Assembly (NCBI RefSeq): GCF_003350295.1
Contig: NZ_QLYY01000022.1
Coordinates: 49,687-113,686 of the forward strand
Direction: 5' to 3'
Length of the DNA stretch: 64,000 nucleotides
Source of the DNA: Vibrio tetraodonis
GTDB taxonomy: Bacteria; Pseudomonadota; Gammaproteobacteria; Enterobacterales; Vibrionaceae
Shown here piece by piece: positions 1 through 9,258 of this stretch; the stretch's first letter is position 1, and the number at the start of each line of letters is the position of its first letter. The position numbers and the translations under genes were made by a program. The notes under the pieces are model-generated. The model searched no databases. It saw only the letters and a program-made list of their open reading frames with translations, and was not told the DNA's origin.

Positions 1-111
1 TAAAAACAAAATAAACATCGCACTAATGACAATAAGAGTAACAAAAGCAACTAAGCGAGTGCTCAGCTTTAAGGTAGGTGTATACCTCATAGATGACGAA
101 TTCCTTTTCAT
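1..111 (-). CDS. csrD: CsrD/MshH-type regulator, N-terminal fragment
   Basis: The fragment reads leftwards off the window edge. It starts at ATG 109-111, or at the in-frame ATG 88-90 (MRYTPTLKLSTRLVAF...), and then enters a hydrophobic segment (LVAFVTLIVISAMFILFL) that would be the first membrane helix. In Vibrio the gene next to ssb on this side is mshH/csrD, a degenerate GGDEF-EAL protein that in E. coli targets the CsrB/C RNAs for turnover. The assignment rests on neighbourhood and on the short N-terminus only; the catalytic-like domains lie outside the window. Which start is used is uncertain. Confidence 0.6.
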   Translation of the reverse strand, partial: MKRNSSSMRYTPTLKLSTRLVAFVTLIVISAMFILFL

Positions 112-193
112 GGAAATTATTAGCTCAAAGTCCTAAATAATGGGGAAATGAACTCTGATTATACTCAGTGATAAGTTTATTTTTTTACTATAT

Positions 194-222
194 AAAAAGG
201 CCGCGAAATTCGCGGCTTTTTT
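194..222 (-). terminator. Intrinsic terminator after ssb
   Basis: An eight-base-pair GC-rich stem (GCCGCGAA/TTCGCGGC, 200-216) is flanked by an A-run on one side and a T-run on the other, so it can act in both directions. It lies 15 nt beyond the ssb stop. Confidence 0.85.
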
Positions 223-236
223 CAAGATTCAGATAG

Positions 237-785
237 TTAGAATGGGATGTCGTCATCAAAATCCATCGGCGGCTCATTATACTGAGGCTGACTGGGCGCT
301 TGATTCGAGGGCTGAGAATAGTTTTGCTGTGTTTGAGGAGCTTGATTTTGTTGCATTGCAGGCTGTTGAGGTTGGCCCCAACCACCTTGCTGTTGCTGTT
401 GTCCCATACTTTGAGCTGGCGCACCGCCTTGAGCACGACCACCCAACATTTGCATAACACCATTGAAGCCCTGAACCACCACTTCCGTTGAATAACGATC
501 CTGGCCATTCTGATCTTGCCACTTGCGCGTCTGAAGTTGACCTTCAATGTAGACTTGGGAACCTTTGCGTAAATACTCACCAGCTACTTCAGCTAACTTG
601 CCAAACAGAGACACGCGATGCCACTCTGTTTTCTCGCGCTGCTCTCCTGTCGTCTTATCACGCCAACTTTCAGAGGTCGCTATTGTAATATTTGCAACGG
701 CGCCACCATTTGGCATATAACGTACCTCTGGATCAGAGCCCAGATTACCGACTAATATAACTTTGTTGATTCCACGGCTCGCCAT
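237..785 (-). CDS. ssb: Single-stranded DNA-binding protein SSB
   Basis: SSB coats single-stranded DNA during replication, recombination and repair. The 182-aa protein has the N-terminal OB-fold (MASRGINKVILVGNLG..., residues 1-112), a Gly/Gln/Pro-rich disordered linker (about 113-172) and the acidic partner-binding tip ending DFDDDIPF. Length and layout match gamma-proteobacterial SSB. In E. coli ssb is divergent from uvrA under a shared SOS box; here qstR and galU intervene, as in Vibrio, and I see no CTG-N10-CAG site upstream. Confidence 0.97.
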   Translation of the reverse strand: MASRGINKVILVGNLGSDPEVRYMPNGGAVANITIATSESWRDKTTGEQREKTEWHRVSLFGKLAEVAGEYLRKGSQVYIEGQLQTRKWQDQNGQDRYSTEVVVQGFNGVMQMLGGRAQGGAPAQSMGQQQQQGGWGQPQQPAMQQNQAPQTQQNYSQPSNQAPSQPQYNEPPMDFDDDIPF

Positions 786-1055
786 GTTTCGCTCCGTCTA
801 AATTGATTCACTAACACATAAACAGCAAGGATAACACGCTTTAGTCCATGAACAAATTGCAATCCACGCAATGGAGCTTTCCCACCAATACTCATGCACT
901 ATTCTAGAATAAACACCGGTCACTACGTGATTGATAGATCTAAAATTTACTTATTTATATGAAACTTAACGCAATACTGTGATCAAGATTCGCACTTTGA
1001 AACATTCTCCTTCACTCTGTGGGCATGTTTCAATTAAGTGTAATGATTAACTTCT

Positions 1056-1703
1056 ATGGCTAAAAATATCTATGCTCGAACGATTTACTTTCTTACCGAA
1101 AAAAATCAGCAAAATGATCCTGTCATCGACCAAGTCCAAGAACAGCTGTGCGTTGAAATTCCTTATATTGAGCCTAACGATCTCATGTACGCGATGCAAC
1201 TACACAAGCATAAGATATTGATGATAGATCATCAGAATTACCAAACACTAAACAATCAAATTCGTGATCTACCACTATCCAATAAAATGTTTGAAACGAT
1301 TTTATTTAATGTAGAAAAACGGCTAACTACAGAGGAAATACTCTGCTTTGGGAATATAAAAGCCCTATTTTATCGCCATGAGTCTATAGAGTCGATTGCT
1401 CGAGGATGTGGAGAAGTCATCAATAGTCAAAACTGGTTGCCACGCAAAGTCACAGCACAACTGATTCACTATTATAGGCACGTCATACTGAGTCAAACTT
1501 CTCCAGCAACGGTCGACCTAACCTCAAGAGAAATCCAGATTTTACGCTGCCTAAAAACGGGAGCTTCCAACCTGCAAATTGCGGATGACCTGTTTATCAG
1601 TGAATTCACTGTAAAGTCGCACCTTTATCAGATTTTTAAAAAGCTATCAGTAAAAAACAGAGTGCAGGCTATTGCTTGGGCTAATCAGCATATGCTGTCT
1701 TAA
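1056..1703 (+). CDS. qstR: LuxR/CsgD-family regulator QstR
   Basis: QstR is a 215-aa transcription factor that in V. cholerae joins quorum sensing and TfoX to switch on DNA-uptake and type VI secretion genes. The N-terminal half is a degenerate receiver-like domain. Residues about 150-212 are a LuxR-type helix-turn-helix (LTSREIQILRCLKTGASN... with SEFTVKSHLYQIFKKL). The identification relies on the domain pattern plus position: in V. cholerae the gene between galU and ssb (VC0396) is qstR. The 270-bp gap to ssb holds its promoter; no strong ribosome-binding site is visible at the chosen ATG. Confidence 0.85.
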   Translation: MAKNIYARTIYFLTEKNQQNDPVIDQVQEQLCVEIPYIEPNDLMYAMQLHKHKILMIDHQNYQTLNNQIRDLPLSNKMFETILFNVEKRLTTEEILCFGNIKALFYRHESIESIARGCGEVINSQNWLPRKVTAQLIHYYRHVILSQTSPATVDLTSREIQILRCLKTGASNLQIADDLFISEFTVKSHLYQIFKKLSVKNRVQAIAWANQHMLS

Positions 1704-1809
1704 ATATGAGTCAAGGAGCTCAAATCAGCTTTATTAAAATTTAGTAATGGAATAAAAAATGCTATAGTAGCGCCGATTTTTTAGAACAATTGATGACAAA
1801 GGTATTATC

Positions 1810-2682
1810 ATGATTAAAAAGTGCCTCTTTCCGGCTGCAGGCTATGGCACACGCTTTCTACCAGCAACCAAATCAATGCCAAAAGAGATGATGCCAGTCG
1901 TCAACAAACCCCTTATTGAGTATGGTGTTGAAGAAGCAATCCAAGCTGGAATGAACGGCATGTGCATTGTGACTGGCCGTGGCAAACATTCAATCATGGA
2001 TCACTTTGACAAGAACTATGAATTAGAGCACCAGATCAGTGGTACCAACAAGGAAGAACTCCTCGTTGACATTCGTGACATTATTGACAGTGCCAATTTC
2101 ACCTATATCCGTCAACGTGAAATGAAAGGATTGGGGCATGCTATATTGACTGGCCGTGAATTGATTGGTGATGAACCTTTTGCTGTGGTTTTAGCTGACG
2201 ATTTATGCGTTAACGATCAAGACGGTGTTTTGGCACAAATGGTTGCGCTATTTAAGCAATTTCGCTGTTCTATTGTTGCGGTTCAAGAAGTGCCTGCTGA
2301 TGAAACCCATAAGTACGGAGTTATCTCAGGTGAGATGATCAAAGATGATATCTATCGCATTGACAACATGGTTGAAAAACCAGAACCAGGAACGGCACCA
2401 AGTAATTTAGCCATCATAGGTCGCTATATCTTGACGCCCGATATTTTTGAGTTAATCGAGAATACGGAGCCAGGAAAAGGTGGTGAGATTCAAATAACCG
2501 ATGCTCTATTAAAGCAAGCGCAAGCTGGTTGTGTACTCGCTTATAAATTTAAGGGAACGCGCTTTGATTGCGGAAGCGTTGAAGGTTACATCGAAGCAAC
2601 CAACTACTGCTTTGAAAATCTATACCTTAAAGACAGCAAAAAGTCTGAGCTGGATAAGCAATCGACAACAAAAGAGTCGTAG
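1810..2682 (+). CDS. galU: UTP-glucose-1-phosphate uridylyltransferase
   Basis: This enzyme makes UDP-glucose from UTP and glucose-1-phosphate for LPS, capsule and osmo-regulated glucans. The 290-aa protein shows the nucleotidyltransferase signature GYGTRFLPATKSMPKEM near residues 11-27, LADDLC near 135 and VEKPEPG near 194, all typical of GalU. It has its own promoter region (TATAGT -10 near 1763) and a strong terminator downstream. Confidence 0.97.
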   Translation: MIKKCLFPAAGYGTRFLPATKSMPKEMMPVVNKPLIEYGVEEAIQAGMNGMCIVTGRGKHSIMDHFDKNYELEHQISGTNKEELLVDIRDIIDSANFTYIRQREMKGLGHAILTGRELIGDEPFAVVLADDLCVNDQDGVLAQMVALFKQFRCSIVAVQEVPADETHKYGVISGEMIKDDIYRIDNMVEKPEPGTAPSNLAIIGRYILTPDIFELIENTEPGKGGEIQITDALLKQAQAGCVLAYKFKGTRFDCGSVEGYIEATNYCFENLYLKDSKKSELDKQSTTKES

Positions 2683-2694
2683 TCATTAGACTAA

Positions 2695-2737
2695 ACAGTG
2701 ACCCATAGCTTACTAGATATAGGTCACTGTTTTTTTA
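2695..2737 (+). terminator. Intrinsic terminator after galU
   Basis: An inverted repeat (ACAGTGACC at 2695-2703, GGTCACTGT at 2722-2730) is followed by seven T residues. It lies 12 nt after the galU stop. Confidence 0.9.
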
Positions 2738-2810
2738 TCCAGTATTTTCTTTGAACATCAATCACTCTATGTAATACTTAGCCCACTTACTTTTACATTG
2801 GGCGATAGTA

Positions 2811-5633
2811 ATGGATAAGATCGATATTCGCGGAGCACGAACTCACAACCTCAAAGATGTTAACCTCTCCATCCCACGCGATAAGCTTGTCGTTATTACT
2901 GGGTTATCTGGTTCTGGTAAGTCTTCCTTAGCCTTTGACACTCTTTATGCCGAGGGGCAGCGTCGCTACGTAGAATCCCTTTCTGCCTATGCTCGACAAT
3001 TTTTGTCATTAATGGAAAAACCCGACGTCGACCATATTGAAGGCTTATCTCCGGCCATTTCTATTGAGCAAAAGTCAACCTCTCATAACCCTCGCTCAAC
3101 CGTAGGGACCATCACTGAAGTTTATGACTATCTTCGTTTGCTTTATGCACGAGTTGGAGAGCCACGCTGCCCAGAGCACCAAGTTCCACTAAGTGCCCAA
3201 ACCATTTCGCAAATGGTCGACAAAGTACTCGAACTCCCTGAAGGCTCTAAAATGATGCTACTCGCCCCTATCATTAAGGAGCGCAAAGGAGAGCATGTTA
3301 AAACACTTGAAAATCTAGCAGCGCAAGGGTTTATCCGAGCAAGAATTGACGGTGACATTTGTGACTTATCCGATCCACCTACGTTGGAGCTACATAAAAA
3401 GCACACAATTGAAGTGGTCGTTGACCGATTTAAGGTACGTAAAGATCTTCAGCAAAGACTGGCTGAATCTTTCGAAACGACACTTGAGTTATCAGGAGGC
3501 ATTGCTGTTGTCACTTCAATGGAAGGCGATGAAGAAGAAATCATTTTTTCTGCTAATTTTGCGTGCCCACATTGTGGATACAGTATGCAAGAACTCGAAC
3601 CCAGGCTTTTCTCATTCAATAACCCAGCTGGAGCTTGCCATACCTGTGATGGACTAGGTGTTCAGCAATACTTTGATCCTCAAAGGATAGTGATTGATGA
3701 CAATCTTAGTCTTGCAAAAGGCGCAATACGAGGTTGGGATCAAAAGAACTACTATTACTTTCAGATGTTGTCTTCACTGGCTGAGCATTTCAAATTTGAC
3801 CTAGACACTCCTTTTAAGTCCCTCTCAAATAAAATTCAGGATATTATTCTTAAAGGCTCAGGAAGAGTTGAGATAGAGTTTAAGTACATCAATGACAGAG
3901 GAGATATCAGAGTCAAACGTCACCCTTTTGAAGGTATTCTAAATAATTTGGAGCGCCGGTATAGGGATACTGAATCCAATTCTGTTCGAGAAGATCTGGC
4001 CAAATATATTTCCACTCGAACTTGCAGCAGCTGTGATGGAAGCCGATTAAAGCTTGAAGCTCGAAATGTCTTCATTGGCGAAACCAGCCTACCGGAAATT
4101 GTCGAACTTAGCATTGCGGATGCGCTAAAATTCTTTGAATCACTGAAATTAGAAGGCCAACGGGCACAAATAGCCGAAAAGGTGATGAAAGAAGTGAATG
4201 ACCGCCTGCAGTTTTTAGTCAATGTCGGCCTAAATTACCTCAATCTTTCACGAAGCGCAGAGACACTTTCTGGCGGAGAAGCTCAGCGCATCAGACTAGC
4301 AAGCCAAATAGGTGCCGGGTTAGTTGGCGTGATGTATGTGCTTGATGAGCCGTCAATTGGCCTGCATCAACGTGATAATGAACGACTATTAAAAACATTA
4401 ACTCACCTGCGTGACCTAGGTAATACAGTACTGGTCGTCGAACACGATGAAGATGCAATAAAAATGGCTGATCATGTGATTGATATCGGCCCAGGTGCTG
4501 GGGTGCATGGTGGAGAAGTAGTTGCACAAGGCACAGTTGAAGATGTTATTGCAACACCAAGATCGCTCACAGGACAGTACCTAAGTGGAAAGAAAGAAAT
4601 CACTATACCCACTCAACGTACGCCAAAAGATGAGAATAAAGTAGTAACACTTAGCGGCGCATCAGGAAACAACCTAAAAAACGTCACATTAGATATTCCA
4701 GTCGGCCTGTTTAGTTGTATCACTGGCGTGTCTGGCTCTGGAAAATCAACATTAATTAATGATACTTTCTTTAAAATTGCCCATACCCAACTGAATGGGG
4801 CAACCACTGCCACACCAGCCTCGTACAAGAAAATAATGGGTCTAGAACACTTTGACAAAGTCATTGATATTGACCAGAGCCCAATCGGGCGTACTCCACG
4901 TTCAAATCCAGCGACTTACACAGGTATTTTTACTCCAATTAGAGAATTGTTTGCTGGAACCCAAGAAGCACGTTCGCGTGGTTACAAACCCGGACGCTTT
5001 AGCTTCAATGTTCGCGGAGGAAGGTGTGAAGCTTGTCAGGGCGACGGCGTCATAAAAGTTGAGATGCACTTTTTACCAGATGTATACGTTCCTTGTGATG
5101 TGTGTAAGGGTAAGCGCTATAATCGCGAAACCTTAGAGGTGCATTACAAAGGCAAAACCATTGACCAAGTTCTAGACATGACAGTCGAAGATGCACGCGC
5201 ATTTTTTGATCCTGTACCTGTTATTGCTCGAAAGTTGCAAACCTTAATCGATGTCGGGCTGTCTTATATCCGTCTTGGTCAAGCCGCAACAACCTTATCA
5301 GGAGGCGAAGCGCAACGAGTAAAGCTAGCCCGAGAGCTTTCGAAGAGAGACACTGGAAAAACATTGTATATTTTGGATGAACCTACCACAGGTCTCCATT
5401 TTCATGACATCCAGCAGCTACTCATCGTACTTCACCGCCTTCGAGATCATGGTAATACAGTGGTAGTCATTGAGCATAACCTCGATGTCATCAAAACCTC
5501 CGATTGGATCATCGATTTAGGACCTGAGGGTGGACAAGGAGGAGGAGAGATTATTGCTCAAGGCACACCAGAAGATGTCGCTAAAATAACTGGCTCTCAC
5601 ACAGCGAGATTTCTCAAGCCTATGTTAAAATAA
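2811..5633 (+). CDS. uvrA: Excinuclease ABC subunit A
   Basis: UvrA is the damage-recognition ATPase of nucleotide excision repair and loads UvrB. The 940-aa protein carries two ABC ATPase modules: Walker A GLSGSGKSS near residue 31 and GVSGSGKST near 640, with two LSGGEAQR signatures. Cys-rich zinc modules are visible (CPHCGY..., CSSCDG, CEACQGDG with CDVCKGKR). Length is normal. No LexA box is seen in the short upstream gap, although the gene is SOS-controlled in E. coli. Confidence 0.98.
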   Translation: MDKIDIRGARTHNLKDVNLSIPRDKLVVITGLSGSGKSSLAFDTLYAEGQRRYVESLSAYARQFLSLMEKPDVDHIEGLSPAISIEQKSTSHNPRSTVGTITEVYDYLRLLYARVGEPRCPEHQVPLSAQTISQMVDKVLELPEGSKMMLLAPIIKERKGEHVKTLENLAAQGFIRARIDGDICDLSDPPTLELHKKHTIEVVVDRFKVRKDLQQRLAESFETTLELSGGIAVVTSMEGDEEEIIFSANFACPHCGYSMQELEPRLFSFNNPAGACHTCDGLGVQQYFDPQRIVIDDNLSLAKGAIRGWDQKNYYYFQMLSSLAEHFKFDLDTPFKSLSNKIQDIILKGSGRVEIEFKYINDRGDIRVKRHPFEGILNNLERRYRDTESNSVREDLAKYISTRTCSSCDGSRLKLEARNVFIGETSLPEIVELSIADALKFFESLKLEGQRAQIAEKVMKEVNDRLQFLVNVGLNYLNLSRSAETLSGGEAQRIRLASQIGAGLVGVMYVLDEPSIGLHQRDNERLLKTLTHLRDLGNTVLVVEHDEDAIKMADHVIDIGPGAGVHGGEVVAQGTVEDVIATPRSLTGQYLSGKKEITIPTQRTPKDENKVVTLSGASGNNLKNVTLDIPVGLFSCITGVSGSGKSTLINDTFFKIAHTQLNGATTATPASYKKIMGLEHFDKVIDIDQSPIGRTPRSNPATYTGIFTPIRELFAGTQEARSRGYKPGRFSFNVRGGRCEACQGDGVIKVEMHFLPDVYVPCDVCKGKRYNRETLEVHYKGKTIDQVLDMTVEDARAFFDPVPVIARKLQTLIDVGLSYIRLGQAATTLSGGEAQRVKLARELSKRDTGKTLYILDEPTTGLHFHDIQQLLIVLHRLRDHGNTVVVIEHNLDVIKTSDWIIDLGPEGGQGGGEIIAQGTPEDVAKITGSHTARFLKPMLK

Positions 5634-5648
5634 ACAAAAAACTAAGCA

Positions 5649-5675
5649 TAACAGGCCACCTTTGGCCTGTTATCT
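5649..5675 (+). terminator. Terminator hairpin after uvrA
   Basis: A ten-base-pair stem (TAACAGGCCA/TGGCCTGTTA, 5649-5672) lies 15 nt after uvrA. The following tract is only moderately T-rich (TCTCTC). Confidence 0.65.
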
Positions 5676-5694
5676 CTCAAGGATATTGTAACCA

Positions 5695-7470
5695 ATGGCA
5701 AGTACTCACCTTACTGGCACAAATTTGGAACCCCAGAAGCCTAAGTTGCCAATGACTAAGCCTTTTCTTGTATCCATTGCAATCATTTTTCTTCTTGGCA
5801 TGCATGTATTCATGCCTAATCCGGGTGGTTCTGGACTTGAGTTGTCATTCAATACGACAACATGGATTGCAGTTAGCATATCTTTGGCAATAGGGCTTTA
5901 TCAGATAGGCACCCAAGGGATCATAAGATACAACAAACTCAGCATAGGTTTATTTATTTGCTGCGTATTATTAACTCTCCCTGTTTTCTATCCAAAGTCA
6001 GATATTTATCTTTCATTGGGTCGATTGTTTGGGCTATGGTCTGGCATGGCGTTATTTTTATTGCTTCAGCAATTTCGATTTAGTAACAAACAAAAACAGC
6101 GCTTACTGTGGTTTATTACTATTGCCGTATTGATTGAGGCTTTATTTGGTTGGGTGCAATATCTTGTACTCGAACCCAACAATGCTTTTGGCTATAGTAC
6201 TAGTGTCAATCGTCCCTATGGGATTTTTCAGCAGCCCAATGTTATGGCTAGCTTCCTTATAACTGGCCTAGTTTTATCAGGTTACCTGCTTACCAAGCAC
6301 CCAAAAAAATATCACAGTAGGATCAGTGAAGTTTCACTTCTATACCTGATGCCCACTTTGACTATTCCATTAATACTATTTCTCGCTTCTCGAACAGGCT
6401 GGTTAAGTGGCTTTTTAGCTGTGTTATTGCTATTACCCTATCTATATCGATTTGCAACCGCGAAACGATTCTGGGGCTGGATTGTATCAGTTTTAATAGG
6501 ACTCATTATTGGTAGTAGTATCACCGTATTAATAGGTGATACGGAACTTATGACAGAGAAAGCTCGGGTAAGCGATAAAGCTAGATCTCTGTTTTTTCCA
6601 CAGTCATTGGATATGTTGATTGAAAAGCCCTTTACCGGCTATGGTTACGGTCGATTTGAACCAGAATATATCACTTACACTGCTCGACAGCATCAGCTGA
6701 ATGCCAATTACGATCCTGGCTTTCCTTCGTTAGATCACCCTCATAATGAATTGCTTTTTTGGGGCGTTGAAGGTGGGCTACTACCCGTTTTAGCTATCAT
6801 TATCGCAGCGATAATCGTGTTATTAAGGATCTACAGTGCCAAAAAAGGAACTCGGCTTGCAATGTTTGCTTTGTTTGTTCCTATCGTATTGCATAGTCAA
6901 CTCGAATATCCTTTCTACCATTCGGCAATCCATTGGATAACATTTATCATTTTACTTTTTTGGGTTGATCAACGTGCACGTTCATACAGAAGTACTTCAA
7001 TTACTTTTATCACAAGAACTTCTCTTAGAGTGATGAGTTTAATCATCCCTGTTGTTGTCAGCTTCTATATGCTCACCGCTTTACATACTAACTACATACT
7101 GACTAAGTTTGAAACTTCGACTGTCAAAGATCCAAAGCTTCTTGATAAGGTCACAAACCCTATCCTATGGAAAGACAGGTACGATTGGGATATTTACAGC
7201 ACTTACCTCAATATAGGTCTGCTTCAACAAGAAGCTAACTATATCCAGCCTTATATAGATTGGTCACTTAGAACCATTAGAAACAAGCCAAGGCCCGCGT
7301 TGTATAACAACCTGATTATTGCCTATCAAGGGTTAGGAGACACGGTTAGAGCAGAGCAAGTACGTAGCGAAGCGCAGTATCTATTCCCCAAACGTGATTT
7401 TTCTAATGTTCAATATATTGCCCCAAACATCGATGCGCTCAAACCAGACATCAATCAACTATCAGAGTAA
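5695..7470 (+). CDS. pglL: PglL-type protein O-oligosaccharyltransferase
   Basis: This integral membrane enzyme transfers lipid-linked glycans to Ser/Thr of periplasmic proteins. The 591-aa protein has about a dozen hydrophobic helices and a Wzy_C-type loop with the HPHNELLFWGVEGG motif near residue 350, followed by a C-terminal helical soluble part. The V. cholerae gene at this position (VC0393) was characterised as a PglL. The start has a good ribosome-binding site (AAGGATATTGTAACC before ATG). The glycan and target proteins cannot be read from this window. Confidence 0.88.
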   Translation: MASTHLTGTNLEPQKPKLPMTKPFLVSIAIIFLLGMHVFMPNPGGSGLELSFNTTTWIAVSISLAIGLYQIGTQGIIRYNKLSIGLFICCVLLTLPVFYPKSDIYLSLGRLFGLWSGMALFLLLQQFRFSNKQKQRLLWFITIAVLIEALFGWVQYLVLEPNNAFGYSTSVNRPYGIFQQPNVMASFLITGLVLSGYLLTKHPKKYHSRISEVSLLYLMPTLTIPLILFLASRTGWLSGFLAVLLLLPYLYRFATAKRFWGWIVSVLIGLIIGSSITVLIGDTELMTEKARVSDKARSLFFPQSLDMLIEKPFTGYGYGRFEPEYITYTARQHQLNANYDPGFPSLDHPHNELLFWGVEGGLLPVLAIIIAAIIVLLRIYSAKKGTRLAMFALFVPIVLHSQLEYPFYHSAIHWITFIILLFWVDQRARSYRSTSITFITRTSLRVMSLIIPVVVSFYMLTALHTNYILTKFETSTVKDPKLLDKVTNPILWKDRYDWDIYSTYLNIGLLQQEANYIQPYIDWSLRTIRNKPRPALYNNLIIAYQGLGDTVRAEQVRSEAQYLFPKRDFSNVQYIAPNIDALKPDINQLSE

Positions 7471-7475
7471 GTACT

Positions 7476-7494
7476 GGCGGTCGAATAGACCGCC
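7476..7494. terminator. Hairpin between convergent pglL and aminotransferase genes
   Basis: A perfect seven-base-pair GC-rich stem (GGCGGTC/GACCGCC) with a five-base loop sits in the 42-nt convergent gap. T-runs are weak on both sides, so termination efficiency is uncertain. Confidence 0.5.
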
Positions 7495-7512
7495 CGATAG
7501 AATTATTGCCAT

Positions 7513-8634
7513 TTATAAAGCCATAACTTCTTCTAACGCCCTTAAGCATAGCGATACATTTTCATTTCTCGCACCATAGCCCATAAGCCCTATTCTCCAT
7601 GCCTTACCTGCTAAGTCCCCTAACCCAGCACCTATTTCAAGGTTGTACTGGTTTAACAGCTGACCTCGGACCTTAGCATCATCTATACCTTGAGGTACCA
7701 AAATGGTATTTAACTGCGGTAAGCGTATATCGGGCTCAACAACAAACTCAAAGCCTAATTTATCAAGGCCATTCTTAAGTTTATTGTGCATCTCTTGATG
7801 ACGTTTCCATGTGTTTTCAAGCCCTTCATTCTTTAGCATAACTAAAGACTCATGAAGAGCGTATAGACTATTTACCGGGGCTGTATGGTGGTAGCTGCGC
7901 TTACCTTTGCCACTCCAATACCCCAGTACCAAACTTTGGTCTAAAAACCAACTTTGTACCGGAGTGCGCCTCGCTTGAATCTTCTCAATCGCAAGGGGTG
8001 AGAAAGTAACCGGAGATAACCCAGGCACACAAGATAAACATTTCTGACTTCCCGAATAGACGGAATCTAGCTGCCATTCATCAACTTTTAGAGGTATCCC
8101 AGCCAGTGATGTAACAGTATCAACAATAGTCAAGACGCCGTATTGCTTTGCTAACTTTCCCAGAGACTTCGCATCACTCTGCGCACCTGTCGACGTTTCC
8201 GCATGAACAAAAGCCAGTACCTTAGTATCAGGATGTGCTTTAAGAGCGCTCTCCACTTTATCTAAAGATACAGCCTCACCCCAGTTGTCATCGACTATAA
8301 CGGCGCTTCCTCCTGCGCGAATAACATTTTCGCGCATTCGCTCTCCAAATACACCATTGCGGCACACTATCACTTTATCGCCAGGTTCAATCAGATTAAC
8401 AAAACATGCTTCCATGCCCGCGCTTCCTGGCGCTGAGACTGCTATCGTAAACTCATTATCGGTTTGAAAAGCGTATTTAAGAAGCTGTTTCAATTCATCC
8501 ATCATGTTAACAAAAAGCGGATCAAGGTGGCCGACCGTAGGGCGACTTAATGCTTGCAATACTTGCGGTGAAATATCCGATGGACCTGGTCCCATGAGAA
8601 TACGTTTGGGAGGAATAAAGCTCTGAATAGTCAT
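7513..8634 (-). CDS. Class V PLP aminotransferase (serine-pyruvate / alanine-glyoxylate type)
   Basis: A fold-type I PLP enzyme of the AGXT/SPT group. It has the N-terminal MGPGPSDISPQVLQAL signature, the SGSQKCLSCVPGLSP segment containing the PLP-binding Lys, and the C-terminal R-I-G-L-M-G-Y-G. The start at 8634 (MTIQSFIPP) is preferred over 8664 because AAGGAG lies just upstream. It is the V. cholerae VC0392 equivalent, normally adjacent to lysC; here the tailocin cluster separates them. The exact amino donor and acceptor cannot be told from sequence. Confidence 0.9.
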   Translation of the reverse strand: MTIQSFIPPKRILMGPGPSDISPQVLQALSRPTVGHLDPLFVNMMDELKQLLKYAFQTDNEFTIAVSAPGSAGMEACFVNLIEPGDKVIVCRNGVFGERMRENVIRAGGSAVIVDDNWGEAVSLDKVESALKAHPDTKVLAFVHAETSTGAQSDAKSLGKLAKQYGVLTIVDTVTSLAGIPLKVDEWQLDSVYSGSQKCLSCVPGLSPVTFSPLAIEKIQARRTPVQSWFLDQSLVLGYWSGKGKRSYHHTAPVNSLYALHESLVMLKNEGLENTWKRHQEMHNKLKNGLDKLGFEFVVEPDIRLPQLNTILVPQGIDDAKVRGQLLNQYNLEIGAGLGDLAGKAWRIGLMGYGARNENVSLCLRALEEVMAL

Positions 8635-8985
8635 CCTATGCTCCTTAGAAGCTGTGCATGTCACAAAGTGTAATTGCCACGATAAAACATATTGACCAGT
8701 CCAGCAATTTGACTAGGCATGTGAAATAGAAATCTTTGTCACAAGTTTACGCATCTGACAAAAAGCATGTTTCAGTTACCGCTATGTCAGCTTGTACGAT
8801 TGCCAAGCACAAAATCTAACTAGTCACCTCATAGGCTTTCGGCCAAGGCTTAAAGCTTAACATTGACATTTAATTAGCCTTTACTTGGTTCAAGTTTCAG
8901 CCTAGTTAGAACAACTTTCAGCAAGCAAAAAAACCTTTAGTAATCATCTATTTTTCTGTAGAAAAACATGGAAATCAAACCAAAA
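8635..8985. other. Intergenic: left junction of the tailocin cluster
   Basis: No gene is supported in these 351 bp. They must hold the leftward promoter of the aminotransferase and, at the right end, the approach to the LexA-controlled small gene. No direct repeat matching the right junction near 30.7 kb was noticed by eye. Confidence 0.5.
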
Positions 8986-9005
8986 TACTGTTTAAATATA
9001 CAGTA
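8986..9005 (+). promoter_or_regulatory. LexA (SOS) box
   Basis: TACTGTTTAAATATACAGTA matches the gamma-proteobacterial LexA consensus (TACTG-N10-CAGTA with an AT-rich centre) and is symmetric at the outer bases. Its end is 27 bp before the ATG of the 65-aa gene at 9033, the usual position for LexA to block a promoter. This is the only good CTG-N10-CAG site I found in or next to the tailocin. Confidence 0.9.
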
Positions 9006-9032
9006 CTTATCCTGTTCTTTACCGAGGTAACA

Positions 9033-9230
9033 ATGAACTTTGATGCAACCGAGCACATTCAGTGTGCGGACGTAAAAGTACAGCAACTCACAGCCGTTGC
9101 AATTGCAGCGGGAGAAGCAGCAAACCAAATAGATCACGCTACTTTATCTCTCTGTTTTCAAGTTATCGAACAGCTAGGAAGAGAATGCCAACAACACATA
9201 AACCACGCAGAACTCACAAGCGAAGCTTAA
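9033..9230 (+). CDS. Small SOS-controlled protein, candidate tailocin antirepressor
   Basis: This 65-aa soluble, mostly helical protein has no family I can name. It has an excellent ribosome-binding site (CGAGGTAACA before ATG) and the LexA box just upstream, so it should be made on DNA damage. A central segment (AIAAGEAA...A.L...F..IE......Q..I..AE) resembles the 56-aa protein at 9910. It lies at the end of the tailocin opposite the repressor. Phage 186 (Tum) and the Salmonella Gifsy phages use LexA-repressed antirepressors against non-cleavable repressors, so an antirepressor role is my inference. An activator or unrelated SOS gene is possible. Confidence 0.75.
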   Translation: MNFDATEHIQCADVKVQQLTAVAIAAGEAANQIDHATLSLCFQVIEQLGRECQQHINHAELTSEA

Positions 9231-9258
9231 AGAAGCCATTATTAAAATGCCTGCATTA

